Positions 22,239 through 33,690 are shown, counted from the first letter of the stretch. The stretch: DNA of 64,000 bases from Adiantum capillus-veneris (GCA_014529385.2 CM043962.1:53711905-53775904), one strand, 5' to 3'. Notes: generated by a model from the letters alone, not told the origin. Made by a program: numbers and translations.

Positions 22239-23200
22239 TTACAATGCGATCAGGTGGTGATGCCGGTGTAAGAGGTGGAATGGATTCTTATGGTGGTGCC
22301 TAGGGTGGATGTAGAATTTGTGTTGGTGGGGATGGTGTTGGGGGTGGGGGTGCTCTCTCTCTAGGGGGTGACAATTGGTTTCTCCTACCTCCTTTATTAT
22401 AGTGTTGTCGTGTTTGGGGATAGTAATACATACCATGACCATCTTCTCCACAATTGTAGCAGTGATACTATCTGTTTTTCCATCGTGCTCTTCTCGGGTC
22501 TTGATCTCTCTCCTGATTCCTTCCTTGTTGTATTTGGTGGATAGACAAATTCTAGAGTTGATCAATAATGTGGGCTAGCATATCTTGTTGGTCATCTCTT
22601 ACCTTAGGAGCTGGTGGTAGTGGAGGTGGAATGGTTGGAGGTTGACACGATGTTCTTGCTTCTATTGACTCGGTTTCCTTGCCTTTCATTTGCAGCTTCT
22701 TATCCTTAAGGCAAGTAATCTCAACGGATAGCTCATACGTATCCATGAATCTACCCTTCAACTTCTCATTGAGCGGCGACCACAAGCCATGCGTGAACCG
22801 ATCCTTCTTGAGGAAATCGGCTGCAGCTTCTCCTCTTGCCAATGACTCAACCCACCATTCCCACAAATCTACAAACTTGGACTCATACGTGGCATACTCT
22901 AAAAGACCATCCTGCTTCAAGCCTCTCAACTTGTTCCACAGCTTCTTTGAAGTGGTACCTCCCCCAAAACGCCCCTTAAAAAGCAATTTTTAAGAGCTCC
23001 CAATTATCCTTGGTTGCTTGTAGGACTGCATTGTACCACGACCTAGCTTCTACCTTCATGAGATGCTTAAAGATTCTAATCTGAGACTCATCTATGTCTT
23101 TGTTGCTTATTACACATGCTACTTCAAAGTCATCTAAGAAATTTGTTGGCAAATCCTCCCCCTTCTTTCCTTTAAATGTTAGAATTGCTAGACTTGCCAT
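22239..23200 (-). pseudogene. Element D gag
   Basis: Begins at Met of MASLAILTFKGKKGEDLP (23200), only a few bases inside a (GA)n repeat. The capsid core reads FLDDFEVACVISNKDIDESQ and VEARSWYNAVLQA, then after a frameshift at about 22980 FKGRFGGGTTSKKLWNKLRG and EYATYESKFVDLWEWW, the standard retrotransposon Gag layout. A Pro-rich segment follows and the CCHC knuckle YNCGEDGHGMYYYP near 22460-22415, then Pro-rich and Lys-rich tails toward 22080. Three open pieces cover it; at least two frameshifts disable it. Confidence 0.8.
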
Positions 23201-23204
23201 GATT

Positions 23205-23207
<3 letters not shown>

Positions 23208-23237
<30 letters not shown>
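23208..23237. repeat. (GA)n microsatellite in element D leader
   Basis: About 15 GA units immediately upstream (minus sense) of the gag start codon. Confidence 0.95.
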
Positions 23238-23238
<1 letters not shown>

Positions 23239-24313
23239 AGAAAGATATACTGTTTAGCTTACAACCAAAAGATTTCTTTAAAACAAATTCTTCTTACAAA
23301 AATGTGTGTATACCCTTTCTATACTAGAACATAGATTAAAGTCTCAAATGGTACATTGCCTCGTACCAACGGTAGGACAAATGGCTAGATTGATGCCAGA
23401 ACCTCAAAGAAGTGCTCCCCTCCCAGCATGGTGTTGATGATGTGCTGGTAGTGAGCCTTCCAATCCAATATTACCTTGATTGAATGTACTCGTATCAAAA
23501 TGTGTGATCCGCCTTGAGGTAGTTTGTACTGACTCATGTGAAGCTTAGAGGTACTTAGTCACTGTCAAAACTAGTGGAAGAGAGTGGTGTCCTTTCCTGA
23601 AATAGACTTAGTAGATCCCTAGTCTCTCTAATGAGGGCATCATCATGTGTTTCTGTTATCTATGCTGCAGCATCACGTGAAATTTGGAAAGTGATTGTGA
23701 TAATTACCTCGGTGACTTGAATTACCTGATTCTCGACTTAGAATAGTGTTGACTCTCTACTATACAAAGCTCCCTTCATCTTGTTGTTGCCGGTTGGTCG
23801 TAGGTTGCGGACATAGTCTTGACCTCCTCCTCCTTCTCGTTGGTACACGGGATATGTATATCCATTGACTCTAATGTGTTGGTTGTCTTTCCGATTGCAA
23901 ATCTATCACCATTACGCCTGGCACTCGAGCCTCGATGGAGATGCAAAGTTCGTCTAGTTGTGCTTGGAGCTCTTCTTCTTCTGTTGTCTAGTTAGCAAAC
24001 ACTGATAACCACTCATCTATCAACAAAAGGTTAGGGTTTTTAGTCTTGTAAACTGAAATTATTCATGAAAGGATCCTCAATGTGGGGCACAAAGAAAATG
24101 ATGTTCGGAAATGCCAGGTGGGGTGGCCTCTACACCACACATAGCCTAAAGTTCCCAAGCATCATCTCAAGGGGAAGGGCTTTCATATAACTCTAAGGGG
24201 CACCACCTAGCATAAGTGGGGCTAGGGTGCATATCATAGCCTCTGTCACTCTAGCACAACACACCCAAACCACATACTTGACATAAGGTTCACATTTGAT
24301 TCTACTTGAATTC
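23238..24313. other. Element D leader and unassigned sequence
   Basis: A weak primer-site candidate lies at 23358-23370 (minus strand GTTGGTACGAGGC, three differences from the tRNA-Met site). If real, an LTR would start to its right near 23371. No coding family was recognised in the remainder to 24313. Confidence 0.3.
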
Positions 24314-24960
24314 TTACAATATGAATGTAGCTCCTTTTATCATTGTACCATCTATCATATTATAGTCATCGGTCATGGAATCATGCTCTAACTGTGTAAC
24401 ATCCTCACGAGAGAGATTTATCTCTGTTTCATCTCTGTCATCTTCTTCCTCATTGTCACAGTAATGAAAAACCCCTTCATCTTCATCATCTTGAGTCAAA
24501 TCATACAAGTCATTGGTGTTGATAATGCTTAATTTTTTATCTTCTACTCTCTCCAGCCCATTTAAAGTAAGGAAAGTCAAAGAATTATATTTTGTAAAGG
24601 TAGACACCAAGACATAGTCACCTAAATCTGTAAACTTCTTTCTTTCTACATGTTGCGGATGGAAATCCTCCATGTGTCATTTTCAAGCATATATTCTTGC
24701 AATAATTTCTAAGAAGTGTTTCATCAAGCTATTCAAGTTGGTCTATTATTTCTAATAATTCTTCTCCAATCCATTTTAATATTGTAGCTACCTGTAGAGC
24801 TAGAATTACAAATCTTAAGGGCAGTATAGAATCTAGGCCAAAAATCGTATTAAATGGTGTTATTCCTATTGATAGTTTGTATGCAACCTTATATGCATCA
24901 ATAGTTGAATGTATCTTTTGGTCCAAATTAGACCTACAATCAATTACAACTTTTTAAGCA
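24314..24960 (-). pseudogene. Element E: gypsy integrase C-terminal fragment
   Basis: The ORF at 24926-24729 reads DQKIHSTIDAYKVAYKLSIG and ITPFNTIFGLDSILPL, clearly the same lineage as the integrase of element A (DQQLHSTLWAYRVAYKTSIG). It continues in another frame at 24673-24314 with the beta-barrel region and an acidic tail (NDLYDLTQDDEDEGVF, NEEEDDRDETEINL). Everything upstream of the integrase core is missing; the fragment stops at the copia LTR near 24987. Confidence 0.75.
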
Positions 24961-24986
24961 CCATACACAATATAATATCTGGAGGT

Positions 24987-25718
24987 TGGGGGTCACTAGA
25001 TGTCAAACCTATATATTGTGTGCATTCAAGGACTATTTATAAAACCCCTTAGCTATGACTTTTCCACCAATAAAGGGGACCCTTTTCCTATTCAATTTGT
25101 AAGCTTTTTTTCAAGGTCATTTTCTCAACACCCTTTTGTATGTGAAAGTGTGAGAAAATATAGAATAGTACTATCAATGTGAAAACAAACTATCCCATTT
25201 CAATAGTGTTTAACCATGCATAAGTGGTATACCATGACCGCACCTCACCCTCCTTGCACAAAGAGCTAGTTTTGGCATACAAGTGTGAAAAGTAGTATAC
25301 GCATGCACATGAGACATCCACATCTATGAGGTTCCATACATCATATGACATCATCACATTAACCCAATAATGATGCAAAACAACCCCACCACTTTGATCA
25401 AGCATATGCCACAACTTCACATATATGAAAAAAACACTTTTTCTTATTTTTGTTTTCATGCATGACATGCAAAAGGGAGTTTTTGATCTCAAACCAATGT
25501 ATGAAGCTCAGCCCCACAACATAGGCTAACACCTTATCAAATCACTTTGTCCATGTGAGATTTATGTGAGCAATTGTGACACAAAAAGAAAGCCACTCTA
25601 TCCATATCTGCCCGTACGGTTCGGGTTGACTAATCATATACCCCTATATAAGTTTATGGACATCAAACACTTGGAGTTCAATCATCAAAACAAAACATGA
25701 TTTATATATTTCCAACCA
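24987..25718 (+). repeat. Element F copia 5' LTR
   Basis: Bounded on the right by the primer site at 25719. The left part (ggtcact...tgcattcaaggactatttataaaa) is shared with 57493-57700 and more weakly with 50190-50420, showing a dispersed LTR family. The left edge is set by where this similarity begins. A TATA-like tatataag lies at about 25652, suitable for LTR transcription. Confidence 0.6.
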
Positions 25719-25732
25719 TTGGTATGAGAGCA
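25719..25732 (+). promoter_or_regulatory. Element F primer binding site (tRNA-iMet)
   Basis: TTGGTATGAGAGCA differs at one position from the standard plant copia primer site TTGGTATCAGAGCA and directly follows the LTR end. Confidence 0.75.
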
Positions 25733-26092
25733 GGATGCATCCTCTCGGGCTTAGTCGCCCAGTAGCTCTAGAACATTCTTGCTCACTTTCTCCAATTTTT
25801 GTGAGCTTTGGTGAGCATCAGCAGGTGGACAAATACTTTGGGAGCAGATTTTTAATTCAGGCTCATTTTGGCCTCCATTTCCACCGGAAGCAGAACTGCA
25901 CATGCAATTTTGTCATTTTGTGCAGAAGTTCTTTCAATGTTGTTTTTTGAATAGCATGTCTCTTACAATTTTCTATGGGTTGTTCTATATAGAAAATACA
26001 GTCTTCTACAGGTTGTGCTATATAGCATATGATGGTTTCGCTTCATTTCTCCTCTTTTTAGGCAGTTTTCACATTAGTTACAGGCATTTTTC

Positions 26093-27188
26093 ATGGTTTC
26101 CAACAACAACACATATGTATTCAAGATGTTTTCTACTGAGGATAAATTGTATGGGGACAATTACCCTATGTGGGCTTACATGATGCAATGTGTCCTTGTG
26201 TCAAAGGGAGTTTGGAATGTTGTTCAAGGTATTGTATGTCCTTGTTTTGAGAATGTAGGCAATGTTGAGGATGTTGTAGGTTTTGGCTGTGGTACGGTTA
26301 TTGCTCCTATAGCTGTTTTGCCTACGATTGAGCAAGCTCGCTAGGTTGTAAGAGATTCATAGGAGAATGCATTGATTGCATTTTCTGTGAAGCACACTAT
26401 TACTCCTCACATTCGTTCAGAAAAACCTGCAAAATAGTCTTGGGATATTCTAGTTGGTCTTTATGCAAGTCACAATGAGGCTAAAATTGCTTTGCTACAT
26501 AAAGAGCTAGAGTCAAAGATTGTGCATCATGAGAAAGATGAAATTGACACTTTTCTTTCTAGTATCAAGGATATAAATGAGTAACATATTTCTATCAGAA
26601 AAGTCATTTCTGATATCTCCCTTGTGCAGACAGTTCTTGATGTGTTGCCAGATTCTTATAAAACTTTTGCTAGTCTTGGAGACTTATGACCCAAGAATCT
26701 TGAAGTTGTCAAGTTTGATGCATTATGCACATTTCTCCTGCAAGAGTCGCTTCCAAAAAAAAAGGCTAAAGAGCGTGCAATTGAACATTCCTTTATTGAT
26801 GCTCAAAGAAAAGGTGGTAACAACATTGTAACCATGTCTCATGGTTCTTTTGTGAGTGGTAAATCACTTGTTTTTAATGCTTCTACTGGCAACACCTCGT
26901 TTGATAATTCTGGTGAAAAGGGTAAAAATAAGATGCATTTCCATTATTGTAATTCTAATGATCACTTGATCAAGCAGTATCCTAACTTGAAGGCAAAAGA
27001 CGATAAGAAGAAAGAGGTTGGTTTCATTACAAGTGTAGCTATTGTTGAGTCTTCTATGAAAGGAGATTTTGATGTTGATGTTGATGCAGAATGGGATTTA
27101 AGTGTGGAGTTCACTTATGATCCTTCTATCCATGATGCATATATCAAAATTTTTGTAGATGCTCATGTGTGGTACTTTGACAGTGGTG
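26093..27188 (+). pseudogene. Element F: Ty1/copia gag and start of protease
   Basis: From Met at 26093 the frame reads FSTEDKLYGDNYPMWAYMMQ, the copia Gag opening. Across stops it continues with ALIAFSVKHTITPHIRS, KEIDTF-type helices, ISDISLVQTVLDVLPDSY, then the zinc knuckle FHYCNSNDHLIKQYP near 26940-26985 (second Cys replaced by Asn) and an acidic segment. It ends at VWYFDSGA (27165-27188), the copia protease active-site motif. Right after DSGA the sequence becomes the LTR of element G, so the rest of pol is missing. Three or more stops interrupt gag. Confidence 0.85.
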
Positions 27189-28326
27189 CACTAGTTTCCT
27201 AACTAATCATGCAACACATTTAGTTTCAACCAATTCATCTTACCTCCCCATTCAGGCCAAGATAATCGGTTACAAGCCATAAAAATGGCATCACCTTCAC
27301 ATTATTTTCCATAATTAAGTGTTTGGGAAAGGATCATCAAGTAATTTAATCATTCCTTCCTCAGCATTTTATTTTGAGAGGTATAGCACCATCTGGTGAT
27401 AGATGCCCACAATAGCGCCTATATTCCTAGCCTTTCCAGTTCCTTTTTTAAGAAACCAAGTCGAACAAATTTCCTTAATTAAATTCACATCATCCTCCCT
27501 GAGTATAAACTTTTCATCCAACTATTGGCATCATGCCATACCTGGATTATGGCCGATTTCCAATAAGATATCGCCGGTACTTCACCCGGCTCGGCAAAAA
27601 TAAAACAAACCCATTCATCCCTTATCCCTCGGGCATGAATGACCTAGGTATAACAACTTGCCGGTTACGCTACCCTAGCCAAATAGGGTCAATCTCTGTC
27701 AAGTTCCCCAAGAGAATCCTCTCAATGGGCCGACCTTTCAATCAAATTGACCCCAAGAATATTAATCTTGGTTCCCGGTCATTTCCAGACAATCTTCAAA
27801 ACTCCTAGTTAAATCTATGTTTTGCAATGGGCTATCCCTATCACCTCTTGAGATTCCTTTTTAACTCCTAGTTGGTAATTTCCAGGTTCATTCATTTATC
27901 AACCTTAATTCCTACTTTCTTTAATTATCTATCAGCCAAGTTTATTTAGAAAATACAAGTGAGTTTTTGCCATAGGCATTTGATGGTTAATGTCTCTTCG
28001 GAAATGCCAACTTTTTTTTAAGTTCAATCCCCGTTTTGTCGATTCCCAGGTTTTTGCAATCCTTTGCCATCCATGGGGCATCTCCATAGAAGCTTCTAGA
28101 GTTTTTGGTTCAAACAACACGGAGATCAATTCCGCGAAGTTATCCCTTGTCTCCCCCATCCCGTATTTGCAAACAAACTTAAATTGAAAACTTTAGAAGT
28201 ACTCTTCAATACCAGAAAATGAACTATGTCTATCGAGCTTAGACAACTACTCTTTTCTTATGGTGCCTAGCTTTCCATTTTAGGAAGCTAGAAGGTCATC
28301 CTATAATTTATGAGTTTTCGAGCTTT

Positions 28327-28980
28327 CCATTAAAGCTTAAACGTAAAATACAAGGTAGTCACTAAAGCTTACACCTAATTGCAAAGTTACCATTAAGTCT
28401 TAGCTTAAGAGTGCAAATCTACCTTTGAAACTTAACTTAATGGTGTATAGATACTCTTAGCACTTAACCTATTTGCGTGGTTTCCATTAAAGCTTAAACC
28501 AAAAAATGCAAGGTAGTCACTAAAGCTTACACCTAAGTGCAAAGTTACCATTAAAGCATAGCTTACGAGAGCAAATCTACCTTTGAAGCTTAACTTTATG
28601 ATGCATAGATACTCTTATCACTTGACCCTAATTGCAAGGTTTCCATTAAAGCTTAAACCTAAAAATGCAAGGTAATCACTAAAGCTTACATCTAAGTGCA
28701 AAGTTACCATTAAAGCTTAGCTTACGAGAGAAATTCTACCTTTGAAGCTTAACTTTATGATGCTTAGATACTCTTATCACTTAACCCTAATTGCAAGGTT
28801 TCCATTAAAGTTTAAAACCTAAAAATGCAAGGTAATCACTAAAGCTTACATCTAAGTGCAAAGTTACCATTAAAGCTTAACTTACGAGTGAAAATCTACC
28901 TTTGAAACGTAATTTAATGATGCATAACTACCATTAATACTTAACCTTAATTCCAAGGTTACCATTAAAGCTTAATCCTA
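28327..28980. repeat. ~159-bp tandem repeat inside left LTR of element G
   Basis: Units beginning ccattaaagcttaaac recur at about 28327, 28487, 28645, 28802 and 28965 (spacing 157-163 bp). Each has the phrases tgcaaggtagtcactaaagc, aagttaccattaaagc and a gatactctta-type end. The same array is in the right LTR at 40950-41590. Confidence 0.8.
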
Positions 28981-29394
28981 AAATGATGCACATAAACCTT
29001 CCTAGTATTAAAACACATGGATTAATAATCCTACTAGAAATGAAGATTACCTCCTCTAAGCAAGAGGGAAGTGGGGTTGAAGTCCTTCTTGAGGAGATGT
29101 GAGGCTCAAGGAGAAAGGAAAGGGATTTAGGATAAAGAGGAAGGAGAGAGGAGCTTCTTCACAAATCCCTCAAGGGTTTGGCCTTCAAGAGAGGAAGAGA
29201 GTTGGGGGTTTGGCCTTCAAGAGAGGGAGAGAGCAAGAGCAAGGTTTAATGGAAACCTTGATTTACTCAAGCATAATCTTGAGCAGGGCAAATATGCATG
29301 TAGCTTAGCAATATGTGTGTGTCAATATGTGTGTGTGTAAAATTACAAAGGAGAGGGGGTGCTTATATAGGAAATGGTGGGTGGAATTCTCTTC

Positions 29395-29550
29395 TCAATT
29401 CCTATTGGACCCCAATTCTCTTCTTAATTTCTATTGGATCCCAAATTCTCTTCTCAAATGCTATTGGAGCCCAAATTCTCTTCTCAAATGCTATTGGACC
29501 CCAATTCTCTTCTTAATTCCTATTGGACCCCAATTTTCTTCTTAGTTCTT
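29395..29550. repeat. ~30-bp minisatellite, five units, in left LTR of G
   Basis: Five units built on ctattggaccccaattctct at about 29401, 29431, 29461, 29491 and 29520. The right LTR carries only four (42003-42125), so one unit was gained or lost after insertion. Confidence 0.8.
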
Positions 29551-29939
29551 ATCCCTTGACTTTATCTTTCAATTAAGTTAGTTCCTTTTTCTCCTAGTTC
29601 TCAATCTAGATCAGTTCCCACGAGGCTTTTGACGAAGAAGTATAGAATTAATTTTAATCTGAAAGGAAAAATATAGGGATGACGTAATTTCTTTTCTGAA
29701 ATATCCTTGTCTTTTCATTTTGGAGTAAAGTTCCGTTGTCCGTATAACTTCTTTGTCGGTCTTAATTTTTCTAAATTATTTTCTAGGATGAAAATTTTCT
29801 GATTGGTTCTAGGGTTTAGGGAGGGACCTTACAAACTCCCCAACAAAAAGAAAGAGTTGTCCTCAGCTCGGGACATGCTTTAGAGAGTAGAAAGACTCAA
29901 TCTTCGGTCAACTTATGATTGAAGATGGTCAGTAACTTT

Positions 29940-30055
29940 AGGGTATTTAGATTAAAGGATAGTTAAGGTGATATGGACCTTTGAATAATACACTTTAGGG
30001 TATTTATATTAAAGGACAGTGAAGCTGATATGGACCTTTGAATAATTACTGAGTG
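29940..30055. repeat. 57-bp tandem duplication
   Basis: The segment starting gggtatttagattaaagga at 29941 is repeated at 29998 (gggtatttatattaaagga), each followed by atatggacctttgaataat. Confidence 0.8.
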
Positions 30056-30639
30056 TGATCTGACTCAACTAGGTATTTTTCCTTTGGTGTGACCGGATTG
30101 TGTTTCTCTTGTGAGGTCTGAAGATCATTTCTTCACTTCGCTCTCTATCTAGCCTCAATACGCTTTGTAAAAATCTTACCATTCTTACCTAGACTTTAAC
30201 TTTTTTCCCTTCTGAGCATTGACTCATTTCACTATTAATATCACCCAACCGATACCATGTTCTTGACAGTTAAAGGATGTCATATTGATCTTTCAATTAA
30301 TCTTGCAATATTTCCTCCCTTGTGTACCCAATTTATTTTCTCCATCCTTATTTCCCTTTTTTCTATAGCTTACTGTCTCATCTTTCACTTGGTAATCAGA
30401 TATTTCACGTATAATTAGACTTGTAAAACACCATAGACGATTTGAATCTCAAAAGAATTGACTGACTAGAGATGCTTGAATTCCATAAATATGAAGATTG
30501 ATTATATTCGCATAAAAATTACATCAAAAATACCATCAAAATCTCGAAGAATAATTATAACTCGTAGGCTTGTTCTCTAGTCTTTCTAAGGATCCCAAAA
30601 GGTCCACAATATCTGAATGCAAGCTTACGGAATTTCCCT

Positions 30640-31577
30640 AGCTTTAAGGAGTTGTGTTTGGGTTTGACTCTGAGGAAAACTTGCTCGCCTTTGCTAGAAC
30701 TTCTAGCAGAGCGGTGAAGATAGTGCAGCTCGTCTGCCTATCACTAGCTCTCTTCAGGTTGTCTCTAATGACTAGAGGTTGATGATCCATCTCTTACAAG
30801 GTAGACTTAGCGGCATGAACATGAAGAGCTGGGTCGGCTAATCGAAGAGGGACTAAGCATTCCTAACCATATAAGGCTTTAAAGGGTGACATTCCGAGGC
30901 TGCGATGGTGATAAGAGTTATGAGAAAACTCAACTAGGGGAAGAAACTTGATCCATTGTTGGGGATGCTGGTTGCAGTATGCTCGAAGCATATCTGCAAT
31001 GACTTGATTTACTTGCTCAGTTTGACCATCAGTCTCCAAATGATATGCTGAGCTGAGATTCAGTTGGGTACCCAGAGATCAAAACATGGCTTGCCAAAAC
31101 TTAGAAGTAAATTTGGCATCCCGATCGCTGATAATTCTTGCAGGGATTCCATGTAATCTTACTACCTCTTTGACAAATACTTGGGCTATGTCGATGGCGG
31201 TGGTTGTCTTCTTGACTGGAATTAGATGAGCCAACTTAGAGAGCTTATCTACTATGACAAAAATAGAATCATAGTTTCTAGTTGTCTTTGGAAGACGAGT
31301 GACAAAGTCCATACTCAGACATTCCCACTTTATGTGAGGAATATCTAGGGGCTGAAGCTTTCCACGTAGTAAAGAAACCATCTGATAAGGTATAGTCAGT
31401 TAAGTGTTCCCTTGGGTTTTGAGATTGAATCTCTTGCAGAAGAGGTCTAAAATAGGGGTCTACTTGAATTTCTTGTTGAACTTCCTCGGGTAAAGAAGAG
31501 CTAAGGAGTGAATTTGTCAGGGTTGATGAGGACACGACTGCTGGTCAAGAGGTCTTTGAGTCTATTGAAGGCAGCAT
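30640..31577 (-). pseudogene. Element G RNase H edge and integrase
   Basis: At 31577-31510 the minus strand reads DAAFNRLKDLLTSSRVL, the RT-RNase H boundary. It then jumps to a pre-integrase segment (31535-31400: PEEVQQEIQVDPYFRPLLQ, LSDGFFTTWK), so RNase H and the zinc-binding domain are deleted. The integrase core runs from 31381: WECLSMDFVTRLPKT (first Asp), RIISDRDAKFTSKFW (second Asp), then after a stop at 31080 SAYHLETDGQTEQVN (Glu), QQWIKFLPLVEFSHNS and SLGMSPFKALYG. It becomes unreadable near 30640. The DDE residues are present but the gene is broken. Confidence 0.8.
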
Positions 31578-31616
31578 CTCTCCCCAACAAAAAAAAAAGA
31601 GTTGTCCTCAACTCGA
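31578..31616 (-). other. Second polypurine-tract-like end inside element G
   Basis: The plus strand ccccaacaaaaaaaaaagag followed by ttgtcctcaactcg repeats the sequence next to the left LTR (29841-29875: ccccaacaaaaagaaagag, ttgtcctcagctcg). It marks a junction where the 3' end of an internal region abuts the RNase H/integrase fragment, showing that element G is a composite of two copies or contains an internal duplication of this end. Confidence 0.55.
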
Positions 31617-31916
31617 ATAAAATACGTAATTGATGAAGCTTCTTGGATACGTCTTGCGACTTAACTTCTTGTTAACGCTTTCAACTTGAACTTCTCTCTT
31701 ACACTTCTTCATCCCAAAAATCTGCTAATATAATATTGGAGTCATGGAAAATCTTTCTTAATAAGCTATTTTCTTGAATAAGTCATTGCGTTTGTGGATT
31801 CTTCCATACGCTATTTCCTCTTTATAAGCTATTGGTAATCCCTTCTTTATCAGCACTTGTTATCCTCTTATTTTTTCGATCTTCACTCTCTTGTAACTTA
31901 GTCATTTTCTTATCTG

Positions 31917-32432
31917 ATGGTGTCTTGGCAAGAAGACTTGGTTCTTCTTGTATGCATCTCTCACTTGCAGAGTGCAGATGAGGCATTTAAAAGACAGTTC
32001 TTAGAGCGATACAAAGACCTCCTCTTCCCTCAGCCCAATTCGTGTGTCGGTCAAACGATATGGAAGACATGGCGACATCTCACAAGAGTGACTCTCTGGG
32101 GTAGAGACCATTTCCGCAACAATACCCGACTTGCTATGGTTACAGAAGCTCTAGGACTTGGCCCTCGATACTACTGCATCAAAAGGACACGAGATCGTGG
32201 ATTCTCCGCAAAGTTGTTCTTACTTGTGCAGTTTATCTCCCATTCTAAGATTTTCCTTGATACCATCTGGAGTCTTCCTCTTAGAGGTCCTTTTCTTTTC
32301 TCACCTCATACCCGAGAAATTGCTCAAGCTGTTTCTCGTAGAACCATTCCAGAGGGTGAGCGTCCTAACATGTGTAGCGCCTGCGATGCTTGGTTATGTG
32401 ACCATATATTAGAGGATCTTCATGAGTTGTAA
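31917..32432 (+). CDS. 171-aa antisense ORF inside element G, unknown
   Basis: A clean 171-codon frame with an ATG start lies on the plus strand, opposite to the direction of element G, between its primer site (33373) and the internal purine tract (31578). It has no recognised domain; composition looks protein-like, with an amphipathic N-terminal half (SADEAFKRQFLERYKDLLF), a basic middle (WKTWRHLTRVTLWGRDHF) and a C-terminal CSACDAWLCD cysteine cluster. Its GC content is higher than that of the surrounding AT-rich DNA. Antisense ORFs are known from some plant Tat elements such as Grande and RIRE2, but no kinship can be shown here. A captured host exon or a chance ORF are alternatives. Confidence 0.4.
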   Translation: MVSWQEDLVLLVCISHLQSADEAFKRQFLERYKDLLFPQPNSCVGQTIWKTWRHLTRVTLWGRDHFRNNTRLAMVTEALGLGPRYYCIKRTRDRGFSAKLFLLVQFISHSKIFLDTIWSLPLRGPFLFSPHTREIAQAVSRRTIPEGERPNMCSACDAWLCDHILEDLHEL

Positions 32433-33372
32433 ACTTTCTTGCCTCTGCGTAATTACTTCCTTCCTCCCGTGTAATCCTTTTTGGCTTTAATTGAAGAAAT
32501 AACCCTTTTTGAAAAAATTGAGTATTGTTAGTATTTCCTTTTCTTCAAATGTCAGTCTCTCTTCTTCAATGAGTTTTTAATGACTTCTCTTTATTGTGTA
32601 CTTTTAATTTTTGCAAATGGTCTTTCGTCTACAATAGTCTTGAGTAAAAGATTCCCACTTTAAAGTTCTTGGCTAACTCATAAGTTTGCTTTCTTATTCT
32701 TCTTAAGTCTTTGAATGATCTACAGAATTTGTGAGCTTATCTCTTGTACTTTCCCATCTTTAAGGGATTTCTTTTGGTCGGACTTTTTAAAAAAAAAAAC
32801 ACTTGGTCATCACTTGCACTCTTAAGATTCTTTCTTAGGACTTGCAATTTTTGGCAATCCAATTCTTCACTTGATAAAAAACAATCCTTCTATCTCAAGA
32901 TTATCTTGGTACGATTTACAGTAATCTTGAATTCTCATGAAGTCCTAACAATAGAAAACTTGGAAAATCTACATCTCTTGCGCTCAACAAGACTTCTTCA
33001 ATTTAGTGGATAAGTACTCAATTTTTCATTGTATTGACGTAAACAAAAATGCCATCCTTGCCATTCCATGTAATCTTCCAATCCTAAAAAATTCCAACCT
33101 TCATAAATCTCTCATTTATGAGCTTCCTAAAATGTTCGAGCATAGCGAGCCTTCGCTCTAGCATCGCAATTTCCATCCCCTCATAGATAATCCGTTGAAT
33201 TTCTTATGGCAGATCCCAAGCCATCTTGAAAATTTTGGAATAATTTATTGGAACATCAAGACTTCATTTGGTAATATAATTGAAATTTGGGTGCTAGACT
33301 GAGTTGTTTTTCTCTCATGCATTAATCTTAAATCCAAAATTCTAAATTTCAAGGTCCAAGATTCAAAATTAG
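32433..33372. other. Element G leader, no genes recognised
   Basis: AT-rich sequence between the antisense ORF and the primer site. Short ORFs only; no family motif seen. Confidence 0.4.
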
Positions 33373-33690
33373 TCTCTGATACCACTTATGACGGCCATAC
33401 CCAGACTCGACCCTACTCACCTCCCTCAGTCCTCTAGATCGTTCCAGGGAATGACATAGATCTATCTGTAAGTATCCCTCCCACTTGGGACCGACACTTA
33501 GACAAGACTCCAGTCTATCTCGAATGCCAACCCAAGGGGGTACTTCCCTGATACCACTTGTGAGGGCCATACCCAGACCGTTCCAGGGAATGAGGTAGAT
33601 CTATCTGCAAGTATCCCTCCCACTTGGGACCGACACTCGGATAGGACTCCAGTCTATCTCGAATGCCAACCCAAGGGCGTACTTCCCTTC
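33373..33690 (-). repeat. Tandemly duplicated LTR end and primer site of element G
   Basis: The minus strand reads TGGTATCAGAGA at 33384-33373, four bases inside an LTR end TGACGGCCATACCC (plus, 33389). A second copy, TGGTATCAGGGA at 33555-33544, lies four bases inside TGAGGGCCATACCC (33561). The 172-bp unit includes gttccagggaatga and tcccacttgggaccgaca in both. The second copy lacks about 38 bp near its start. Confidence 0.7.

Larger units (their letters stand above)
27190..29833 (-). repeat. Element G left (3') LTR, truncated at its outer end
   Basis: This 2.64-kb block is repeated at 34225-34285 plus 39869-42412. The first ~190 bp differ at about 14 positions by eye, roughly 7 percent. 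On the minus strand it starts TGTAAGGTCCCTCCC at 29833, next to a purine/T-rich tract. The outer end at 27190 joins the copia DSGA codon, whereas the right copy continues another ~835 bp to the primer site, so this LTR has lost its outer end. It contains ~159-bp and 30-bp tandem repeats. Confidence 0.75.

Noticed and set aside
27403-28187. Short ORFs in the left LTR of element G, repeated at 40028-40865
   Set aside because: They recur because the LTR is duplicated; no motif and no reason to think they are translated.
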